This document shows, piece by piece, positions 1 to 5,408 of a stretch of 7,536 bases of DNA. This DNA comes from an uncultured Clostridium sp. (GTDB lineage Bacteria; Bacillota_A; Clostridia; TANB77; CAG-508). The stretch covers positions 1 to 7,536 of the forward strand of contig CATOLW010000054.1 in NCBI GenBank assembly GCA_951800935.1, given 5' to 3'. Both the position numbers and the translations under genes were made by a program. Within the stretch, counting starts at the first letter, position 1. Each line of letters begins with the position of its first letter. Below the pieces are notes generated by a model that worked only from the letters and a program-made list of their open reading frames with translations, did no database searches and was not told the DNA's origin.

Positions 1-168
1 AGTATCAATATAAGATAGGAATTGGGTTGCTTCTGCTTCATTTCCATATAGGAAATGAGTGTTTACAAAGTAAGGTGAGATAGTTCCTGAAGTTAAAAAG
101 AATGGTTTGTTTTCTTCACAAAATTTGACAGCTTTTGTTTCAAATAAGTATGATATAATATCAGACAT
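1..168 (-). CDS. pyrE: Orotate phosphoribosyltransferase, N-terminal 56 residues (partial)
   Basis: The gene is read leftward from the ATG at 168-166 and leaves the window after 56 codons. The product would join orotate to PRPP to give orotidine 5'-monophosphate (OMP), the substrate of PyrF encoded across the gap. The visible protein starts MSDIISYLFETKAVKF and carries, at about residues 21-42, a stretch around FLTSGTISPYFVNTHFLYG. This matches the N-terminal orotate-binding TSG-x-I-x-PYxxNTHFLYG segment I know from clostridial PyrE. The PRPP-binding loop lies outside the window. The start is supported by an AAGGAGG site at 182-176, seven bases before the ATG. It is transcribed divergently from pyrC, so the two pyrimidine units share one promoter region. 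The family call is fairly firm although only about a quarter of the protein is visible. Confidence 0.85.
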   Translation of the reverse strand, partial: MSDIISYLFETKAVKFCEENKPFFLTSGTISPYFVNTHFLYGNEAEATQFLSYIDT

Positions 169-175
169 GATATTT

Positions 176-182
176 CCTCCTT
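176..182 (-). promoter_or_regulatory. Ribosome binding site of pyrE
   Basis: On the minus strand this reads AAGGAGG, a full match to the anti-Shine-Dalgarno consensus, seven bases upstream of the ATG at 168. It fixes the start of the partial leftward gene. Confidence 0.85.
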
Positions 183-192
183 ACATTTATTT

Positions 193-230
193 TATTGGTT
201 CTATGCTACACCAATAGTAAAGACCAATAG
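193..230 (-). repeat. Repeated and inverted ACCAATAG elements in the pyrE leader
   Basis: On the plus strand, ACCAATAG occurs at 210-217 and again at 223-230, in direct repeat with a 5-base gap. The inverse TATTGGT occurs at 193-199. TATTGGT can pair with either ACCAATA copy, giving a 7-bp stem with a 10-base loop or a longer-loop alternative. The block lies between the proposed pyrE start of transcription and its ribosome binding site, so it could be a protein operator or two mutually exclusive RNA hairpins. I see no PyrR-type binding loop and no T-run terminator here. The repeats are seen directly; a regulatory role is inference. Confidence 0.45.
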
Positions 231-238
231 TTAATTAC

Positions 239-267
239 ACTTTATCATATTAAAAATAAATAGTCAA
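239..267 (-). promoter_or_regulatory. Candidate sigma-A promoter for pyrE
   Basis: On the minus strand TTGACT (267-262) is followed after exactly 17 bases by TAAAGT (244-239). The -35 box matches TTGACA at five of six positions and the -10 box matches TATAAT at four of six. Transcription would begin near 232, giving a leader of roughly 60 bases that contains the ACCAATAG repeats. The region is very AT-rich, so chance matches are possible. Confidence 0.5.
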
Positions 268-284
268 TTTTTTAACAAAATATA

Positions 285-313
285 TTGAAAAAAAACAAAA
301 AAAATGATAAAAT
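285..313 (+). promoter_or_regulatory. Candidate sigma-A promoter for the pyrC-led cluster
   Basis: TTGAAA (285-290) and TAAAAT (308-313) are separated by 17 bases, matching the consensus at four of six and five of six positions. A start near 320 gives a leader of about 25 bases, just enough for the pyrC ribosome binding site and too short for an attenuator. The TTG of the -35 box is in frame with pyrC and could be mistaken for its start codon. I see no other convincing promoter further down the cluster, so this may drive all eight rightward genes. Confidence 0.55.
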
Positions 314-328
314 ACTAAAAATATTTAA

Positions 329-334
329 GGGAGG
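329..334 (+). promoter_or_regulatory. Ribosome binding site of pyrC
   Basis: GGGAGG sits ten bases before the ATG at 345. It decides the start, because the in-frame upstream TTG at 285 has no ribosome binding site and lies in the putative promoter. Confidence 0.75.
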
Positions 335-344
335 AAAAAGTTAT

Positions 345-1619
345 ATGAAACTATTATTAAAAAATGGAACATTAATAGACTACAAAACAAACACATTTGA
401 AAAAAAGGATATTTTGATAGAAGATGACAAAATAAAAAAAATAGGAAATAACCTATTAGATGAAGTTGATAAAATAATTGACTGTATGAATTTTAATATT
501 ATACCTGGAATGATTGATATGCACTGCCATTTAAGAGAACCTGGATTTGAGCATAAAGAAACAATCGAAACAGGTAGCAAAAGCGCCGTTTGTGGTGGTT
601 TTACTACAATTTGTCCAATGCCAAATACAAAACCAACTCCAGATAGCGCTATTGTTTTGCAAAAAATCATAGAAGAAGCAAAGAAAGTAGATCTTTGTAA
701 TGTACTTCCTTATGCTTCTGTATCCAAAGGAGAAAAGGGAGAAGAATTAGTTAACTTTAAAGAATTAAAAGAAGCAGGAGCCATTGCTTTTTCAGATGAT
801 GGTATGCCAGTTGTAAACAGTAAAATGATGAGAGAAGCTATAATAGAAGCAGATAGATTAGGAACCTTTGTAGCTTCACATTGTGAAGAAAAATCAGTAG
901 CAGCCGGAGCAATTAACGCTGGAAAAGTAGCAGAAGATTTAGGTGTAGATGGGGTATTACCAGAAGCAGAAGAAATTATGGCAGCAAGAGAAATTGTTTT
1001 ATCAGAAACAAATGAGGTAAGAGCACATATTTGTCATATTAGTACAAAAACAACCAAAAATATGGTAAGAGATGCCAAAAAAAGAGGGGTAAAAATTACT
1101 TGCGAAACATGCCCACATTACTTTACCTTTACTGTAGACGAAGTTTTAAAATCTGGTGTTAATGCAAAAATGAATCCTCCATTAAGAGAAGAAAAAGATA
1201 GACAAGCTATTATAGAAGGACTAAAAGAAGGAACAATAGATGCCATCATTACAGACCATGCACCACATGCAGAAGACGAAAAAAATAAGGGATTAGCTAC
1301 AGCACCAAATGGAATTATCGGATTTGAAACCGCATTATCAGCAGAAATTATGAATTTAGTAGATACAGGAGATTTAACTTATTTAGATTTAGTAAAACTA
1401 ACTTCTTATAACCCAGCTAAGTTACTAAATATTGATAGAGGTACTATTGAAGAAGGAAAAATAGCAGATATTACTATTTTTGATCCAAATGAAACTTATA
1501 CTTATACGAAAGACATGATAGTATCAAAATCTAAAAATAGTCCTTTTATTGGAAAAGAATTAAAAGGAAGAGTACAATATACGATTGTTAATGGAAAAAT
1601 AGTTTATCAAAAAGGATAG
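345..1619 (+). CDS. pyrC: Dihydroorotase, class I (424 aa)
   Basis: This is a zinc amidohydrolase that interconverts carbamoyl-aspartate and dihydroorotate, the third step of cytoplasmic UMP synthesis. Numbered from the ATG at 345, it shows the metal-binding DMHCHLREPG (H60, H62, R64), SDDG (D151/D152), ASHCEE (H179), HICHIST (H231) and ITDHAPH (D304, with H305 and H308). The His-x-His, bridging Asp, two His and catalytic Asp are therefore all present, in the order and spacing of class I (Bacillus-type) dihydroorotases. The C-terminus has the usual amidohydrolase tail (EGKIADITIFDP, then VNGKIVY). The length is normal for the family and the gene looks intact, with no CGG codon. It is the first gene of the rightward cluster. 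Its TAG stop is five bases before the next ATG, which suggests cotranscription. Confidence 0.95.
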   Translation: MKLLLKNGTLIDYKTNTFEKKDILIEDDKIKKIGNNLLDEVDKIIDCMNFNIIPGMIDMHCHLREPGFEHKETIETGSKSAVCGGFTTICPMPNTKPTPDSAIVLQKIIEEAKKVDLCNVLPYASVSKGEKGEELVNFKELKEAGAIAFSDDGMPVVNSKMMREAIIEADRLGTFVASHCEEKSVAAGAINAGKVAEDLGVDGVLPEAEEIMAAREIVLSETNEVRAHICHISTKTTKNMVRDAKKRGVKITCETCPHYFTFTVDEVLKSGVNAKMNPPLREEKDRQAIIEGLKEGTIDAIITDHAPHAEDEKNKGLATAPNGIIGFETALSAEIMNLVDTGDLTYLDLVKLTSYNPAKLLNIDRGTIEEGKIADITIFDPNETYTYTKDMIVSKSKNSPFIGKELKGRVQYTIVNGKIVYQKG

Positions 1620-1624
1620 AGAAG

Positions 1625-2329
1625 ATGAAAATAATAGGAATTACAGGAGAATCTGGAGCAGGTAAAACAACCTTTTCAGATTACTTAGGAAAAAAGGAAG
1701 GTATTGGTGTAATTCATGTTGACGAAGTATTCAAAGAAATAAAATTAACTTACTTTAGATTTCTTATGAAAGATAATAATGAAGAACATGTAAAACTGAA
1801 AATGGATTTAAAACATAAAAAAATTCTTTATACCAATCCTTTACTTTTTAGATGTTTTATGAAATTTAGAGCTAAATTAGTAGAAAAAAGATTAAGAAAA
1901 AGAATAGAAGAATTAGGAAGAACAAATGATACCATACTAATAGATGATACATTTATTAAGCATCATAAAATTTATCAAAAATTAGATGAGTTATTTCTAA
2001 TTGAAAGAGCAGAGGAAGAAAGACAAACAGCTTTACTAGAAAGAGACGAAATTCCAGAAGAAGAATTAATTATTTATAAAGAAGCTAATGCAAAAGAAAA
2101 ACATGGAAATTTTGCTAACAAAGTAGTAAAAACAATACAAAACAATGGAGATAAAAAAGAACTAGAAAAAACGGCTGAGCAAATCTATGAAAAAGAGTTA
2201 AAAAAAGATAAAGATAAGATAAAGGAAAAATATAAAACCAATACACCAATAAGAGTACCGTTAGAAAAACAAAACAGTTTAGACAGTAGTATAAATTTAG
2301 ACGAACCCAAGAAAGGAAGGGAACGATGA
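1625..2329 (+). CDS. Dephospho-CoA-kinase-like P-loop protein with charged C-terminal tail (234 aa)
   Basis: The N-terminus carries a Walker A motif, GESGAGKTT (residues 8-16), followed by HVDE (D33), where dephospho-CoA kinases have their catalytic Asp. A second strand ILIDD (104-108), then LDELFLIER, then E-x-R-x-x-x-L-x-x-RD (about 131-141), then a strand ending in IQNNGD (171-176) and a final helix, resemble the layout of CoaE. That family phosphorylates dephospho-CoA to CoA. Differences from typical CoaE are the GES in place of GGIGSGKS, poor conservation of the middle, and a highly charged lysine-rich extension of about 40 residues after position 195 (typical CoaE is near 200 aa). It could therefore be a divergent CoaE or another nucleotide kinase of that fold; I would not transfer the name with confidence. 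The start follows pyrC by five bases. Its TGA overlaps the next ATG (ATGA at 2326-2329), which implies translational coupling. Confidence 0.7.
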   Translation: MKIIGITGESGAGKTTFSDYLGKKEGIGVIHVDEVFKEIKLTYFRFLMKDNNEEHVKLKMDLKHKKILYTNPLLFRCFMKFRAKLVEKRLRKRIEELGRTNDTILIDDTFIKHHKIYQKLDELFLIERAEEERQTALLERDEIPEEELIIYKEANAKEKHGNFANKVVKTIQNNGDKKELEKTAEQIYEKELKKDKDKIKEKYKTNTPIRVPLEKQNSLDSSINLDEPKKGRER

Positions 2330-2679
2330 AAAATTTATTAGTGGCATATCCTAAATGTTCGACTTGCCAAAAAGCAAAAAAATATTTAGAAGTAAATAAC
2401 ATTTCTTTTGAAGAACGACATATTGTAGAAGAAACCCCAACAAAAGAAGAACTAAAAACATGGATAAAACAAAGCGGTCTAGAAATAAAAAAGTTTTTTA
2501 ATACAAGCGGTTTAAAATACAAAGAATTAAATTTAAAAGAAAAATTAGATAAGCTAACAGAAGAAGAAAAGATTGAACTATTAGCATCAAATGGAATGCT
2601 AATTAAAAGACCACTGTTGATTACGAACCAAAAAATTTTAGTAGGATTTAAAGAAAAAGAATGGAGAGAAATAATATGA
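2326..2679 (+). CDS. ArsC/Spx-family thioredoxin-fold protein (117 aa)
   Basis: This is a small protein of the ArsC/Spx/YffB family, in which a cysteine near the N-terminus acts in thiol chemistry or redox sensing. It has a CSTC motif (C11, C14) directly after the first strand, as in the Spx-type and arsenate-reductase-like members. It also has the typical IKKFFNTSGLKYKEL segment (54-68) and KRPLL (94-98), containing the conserved Arg and cis-Pro. Length is normal for the family. A real arsenate reductase function is not shown: there is no ars gene nearby, and many such proteins in Bacillota have other or unknown roles. It overlaps the preceding gene by four bases (ATGA at 2326) and is overlapped by pyrF in the same way (ATGA at 2676). 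A purine-rich AAAGGAAGG at 2312-2320 is the likely ribosome binding site. Confidence 0.85.
   Translation: MKNLLVAYPKCSTCQKAKKYLEVNNISFEERHIVEETPTKEELKTWIKQSGLEIKKFFNTSGLKYKELNLKEKLDKLTEEEKIELLASNGMLIKRPLLITNQKILVGFKEKEWREII
2663..2668 (+). promoter_or_regulatory. Ribosome binding site deciding the pyrF start
   Basis: GGAGAG lies seven bases before the ATG at 2676. It favours this start over the in-frame ATG at 2661, which would be only two bases upstream of the site itself. The chosen ATG overlaps the TGA of the preceding gene. Confidence 0.6.
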
Positions 2680-3606
2680 ATGCAATGGATAAATTAATCG
2701 AAAAAATCAAGAAAACGAATAATCCAACTGTAATTGGTTTAGATCCAAGATATGAAATGTTACCAAATTGTGTAACCAGTAAATATGAAAAAAGTCTAGA
2801 AGGTGTAGCAAAAGCAATTATAGAATACAACAAAGCATTAATAGATAGCACTTGTGATATTATACCAGCGATCAAACCACAAATAGCCTTTTATGAAATG
2901 TTTGGAATTCCAGGAATGGAAGCTTTTAAAGAAACTTGTAAATATGCAAAACAAAAAGGAATGATAGTAATTGCAGATATTAAAAGAGGAGATATTGGTT
3001 CAACAGCAGCACGGATATTCAAATGCATTTTTAGGAAAAACAACAATTGCAGAAAAAGAAGAAGCCATTTATGATGTAGACTTTGTTACGGTAAATCCTT
3101 ATATGGGAACTGATTGCGTAAAACCATTTATCGAAGACTGTAAAAAATACAACAAAGGAATTTTTGTTTTAGTAAAAACTTCAAATCCATCATCAGGAGA
3201 ATTGCAAGACCAAAAACTAGAAAGTGGAGAAGAAGTATATAGCCAAGTAGCAAACCTAGTTGAAAAATGGGGAGAAGAATTGCAAGGAGAAAATGGATAT
3301 AGTAGTGTTGCAGCCGTAGTAGGAGCAACCTATCCAGAACAATTAGAACAAATCAGAAAAATAGCACCACATACCTATTTTCTAATACCAGGGTATGGTG
3401 CACAAGGAGGAAAAGCAAACGACATAGCCTTAGGATTTGATACAAAAGGTTTAGGAGGTATTGTAAACGCATCAAGAAGTTTAATGTGTGCTTACAAATC
3501 AGACATATGGAAAGACCAATTCACAGAAGAAAACTATGCCCAAGCTACAAGAGCAGAAGCATTACGAATGAAAGAAGAACTAAACCAAGCAATAAATAAA
3601 TTTTAA
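2676..3606 (+). CDS. pyrF: Orotidine-5'-phosphate decarboxylase (subfamily 2), reading frame broken once at CGG-A (309 aa if rejoined)
   Basis: PyrF decarboxylates OMP to UMP, the last step of the pathway. The first frame runs 2676-3011 (112 residues) and contains GLDPR (21-25) and the catalytic DIKRGDIGST (D101, K103, D106). The second frame starts at 3013 and gives the expected continuation (YSNAFLG, FVTVNPYMG, VKTSNPSSGEL, FLIPGYGAQGG, GIVNASRSL) to the TAA at 3604-3606. The lengths add up to 309 aa, normal for the roughly 270-310 aa subfamily-2 enzymes. The junction falls exactly on an in-frame CGG (3012-3014) followed by A. Dropping the C gives GGA and restores the protein; in the original frame, translation would stop at 3074. 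Nothing else looks decayed. I therefore annotate it as one gene with a possible +1 recoding site, the alternatives being a true frameshift mutation or a sequencing error. Confidence 0.85.
3012..3015 (+). other. CGG-A frame-change site in pyrF
   Basis: The upstream frame reads ACA GCA GCA CGG A, and the downstream homologous frame reads GGA TAT TCA AAT. Dropping the single C at 3012 gives STAAGYSNAFLG, which fits the conserved PyrF segment after the catalytic DIKRGD. The Gly here replaces a residue that is often Ala in homologues, so glycine is plausible but not invariant at this site. Confidence 0.8.
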
Positions 3607-3619
3607 AGGAGGAAAAGTT

Positions 3620-4411
3620 ATGGCAGAGCAAATAATGGCAGAATTAGTAAAAAAAGAACAATTAAAACCAGACATATTTAAGTTTAGTGTAAAAGCACCC
3701 AAAATAGTAAAAAGTGCAAAACCAGGAAATTTTATTGAAATAAGAGTAAGCGAAACAACGGAGCCATTTTTAAGAAGACCAATTAGTATCTATAACTTAG
3801 ATAAAGAAAATGGTATTTTAGAGTTTATTTTTCAAGTAAAAGGAAAAGGAACCGAGATTTTAGCCAAAAGAGAAGTTGGAAAACAAGTTGATATTGTTGG
3901 TCCAATTGGCTATGGAACATTTAAGTATGAAGCTTATGAAAAGCTAGCAATTATTGGCGGAGGAATTGGTGTTTTTCCACTTTATGAATTAGCTAAATGT
4001 GCAAAAGCAGACAATAAAAATGTTACGACTTATTTAGGATTTAGAAACAAGGATTTTGTTGTGTTAGAAAAAGAGTTTAATGAAGTATCCGATAGGCTTA
4101 TTTTAACAACAGACGATGGTAGCTATGCAAAACAAGGATTTGCGATTAATTATTTAAAAGAAGATATTGAAGAAGGTAAAATAAATGCCATTTATGCTTG
4201 CGGACCACTACCTATGTTAAAAGCAGTACAAAAGCTAGCAAAGGAAAAAAATATACCATGTCAAATTTCTTTAGAAGAAAAGATGGCATGTGGATTAGGT
4301 GTATGTTTAGGTTGTGCAGTAAAAACAGCAAAAAGTCCAGCAGATGCACCAGAATATATACATGTTTGCAAAGCAGGACCAGTCTTTAATGCCAAAGATG
4401 TTGAAATCTAA
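3620..4411 (+). CDS. pyrK: Dihydroorotate dehydrogenase B, electron transfer subunit (263 aa)
   Basis: PyrK pairs with class 1B PyrD and passes electrons from dihydroorotate through FMN, a [2Fe-2S] cluster and FAD to NAD+. The protein shows the ferredoxin-reductase-type FAD motif RRPISIY (52-58), the nucleotide-binding GGGIGVFP (113-120), the YACGP motif (192-196), and a C-terminal [2Fe-2S] site with C224, C229, C232 and C250 in the C-x4-C-x2-C-x17-C pattern typical of PyrK. Length is normal and no residue is missing. An AAAGGAGG site at 3605-3612 precedes the ATG at 3620, and the gene lies 13 bases after pyrF. Two CGGA tetranucleotides (3958-3961 and 4201-4204) occur here with C as the third base of GGC and TGC, and both are read in frame without any shift. 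Confidence 0.95.
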   Translation: MAEQIMAELVKKEQLKPDIFKFSVKAPKIVKSAKPGNFIEIRVSETTEPFLRRPISIYNLDKENGILEFIFQVKGKGTEILAKREVGKQVDIVGPIGYGTFKYEAYEKLAIIGGGIGVFPLYELAKCAKADNKNVTTYLGFRNKDFVVLEKEFNEVSDRLILTTDDGSYAKQGFAINYLKEDIEEGKINAIYACGPLPMLKAVQKLAKEKNIPCQISLEEKMACGLGVCLGCAVKTAKSPADAPEYIHVCKAGPVFNAKDVEI

Positions 4412-4472
4412 TTTTTTATGGTTAAGCTTGGAGAAGTATAACATAGCCATTTTATAAAATAAGGAGGAGAAA

Positions 4473-5381
4473 ATGAATACAGAAGTAAATTTAGCAGGAA
4501 TTAAAATGAAAAACCCAGTAACAGTTGCCTCAGGAACTTTTGGATATGGAAGAGAATATAGTAACTTTTTTGATTTAAGCAAATTAGGAGGAATTATTAC
4601 CAAAGGAACATCTTTAAAACCTAGAAGTGGAAATAAGCCATCTAGAGTTTATGAAACACCAAGTGGAATGTTAAATAGTATTGGATTGCAAAATCCAGGA
4701 GTAGAATATTTTGCACAAAATGATTTACCTTTCTTAAGAGAATTTGATACAGCTGTTATTGTAAATGCTTGTGGAAGTAGTATCGAAGAATATGTAGAAC
4801 TTTGTAAAATATTAAATACATTAGATATTGATGGGGTTGAATTGAACTTGTCTTGCCCTAATGTAAAAGCAGGATGTATGGCATTTGGAAATACTTATGA
4901 AGGCGTAAAACAAGTAACCAAAGAAGTTAGAAAAGTGTTAGATAAGCCTCTAATTGTAAAACTGACACCAAATGTTACCGATATTGCCTCTATTGCAAAA
5001 GCGGTAGAAGATGCAGGAGCAGATGGAGTATCTTTAATTAATACTTTATTAGGTATGAAAATTGATATTGATAAAAGAAGACCAATTCTTGCCAATAATA
5101 CAGGAGGTCTTTCTGGTCCAGCTATTAGACCGGTTGCTGTTCGTATGGTATATCAGGTAGCACAAGCTGTTAAGATTCCTGTTTTAGGAATGGGAGGAAT
5201 TATAAATGGAGAAGATGCGATTGAATTTATGCTAGCAGGAGCAACTGCAGTTTCTATTGGAGCAGGAAACTTTATTAATCCTTATACAAGTGTAAATACA
5301 GTTACAGAAATTGAAGAGTATATGAAAAAATATAAGATTGAAACGATTCAAGACATAATAGGAACTGTTCAAATGAATTAA
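4473..5381 (+). CDS. pyrD: Dihydroorotate dehydrogenase B, catalytic subunit, class 1B (302 aa)
   Basis: This FMN enzyme oxidises dihydroorotate to orotate and works as a heterotetramer with PyrK, whose gene lies just upstream. Visible motifs are ASGTFGYG (19-26), the FMN-contacting TKGTSLKPR (43-51), the substrate loop MLNSIGLQNPG (66-76), VNACGSS (97-103), ELNLSCPN (123-130) with catalytic C128, IVKLTPN (161-167) with K163, SLINT (187-191), GGLSGPAIRP (211-220), MGGI (240-243) and SIGAGNF (261-267). Cysteine rather than serine as active-site base, together with adjacent pyrK, marks the class 1B type. Length is standard. AAGGAGGAG at 4461-4469 precedes the ATG. A 61-base gap separates it from pyrK, and I see no convincing promoter or terminator there. 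Confidence 0.96.
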   Translation: MNTEVNLAGIKMKNPVTVASGTFGYGREYSNFFDLSKLGGIITKGTSLKPRSGNKPSRVYETPSGMLNSIGLQNPGVEYFAQNDLPFLREFDTAVIVNACGSSIEEYVELCKILNTLDIDGVELNLSCPNVKAGCMAFGNTYEGVKQVTKEVRKVLDKPLIVKLTPNVTDIASIAKAVEDAGADGVSLINTLLGMKIDIDKRRPILANNTGGLSGPAIRPVAVRMVYQVAQAVKIPVLGMGGIINGEDAIEFMLAGATAVSIGAGNFINPYTSVNTVTEIEEYMKKYKIETIQDIIGTVQMN

Positions 5382-5408
5382 AATTTAACAAAAGGAAAGT
5401 AATAAAAA

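Noticed and set aside
285..344. TTG start at 285 giving a 444-residue PyrC
   Set aside because: The TTG is the -35 box of a plausible promoter, it has no ribosome binding site, and the extra 20 residues are lysine/asparagine-rich without family similarity. ATG 345 has GGGAGG in front and gives the normal N-terminus.
169..344. PyrR-type attenuator or riboswitch upstream of pyrC
   Set aside because: The pyrC leader is only about 25 bases, and neither the PyrR-binding consensus nor a terminator hairpin is present.
2115..2522. Long minus-strand reading frames opposite the rightward genes (for example 2115-2522, 380-670, 4307-4603, 7038-7403)
   Set aside because: They lie opposite clearly conserved genes, have Phe/Leu/Ser-rich compositions expected from the complement of Lys/Glu-rich coding sequence, and lack recognisable domains.
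2971..3606. A separate 211-residue gene starting at 2971
   Set aside because: It is the downstream part of pyrF. Its first residues overlap the upstream pyrF frame, and PyrF homology begins only at the GGA at 3013.
4412..4472. Internal promoter or a seven-residue leader peptide (4418-4441) in the pyrK-pyrD gap
   Set aside because: TTGGAG and TATAAA are 19 bases apart, and a transcript would start inside the pyrD ribosome binding site. The tiny ORF has no ribosome binding site.
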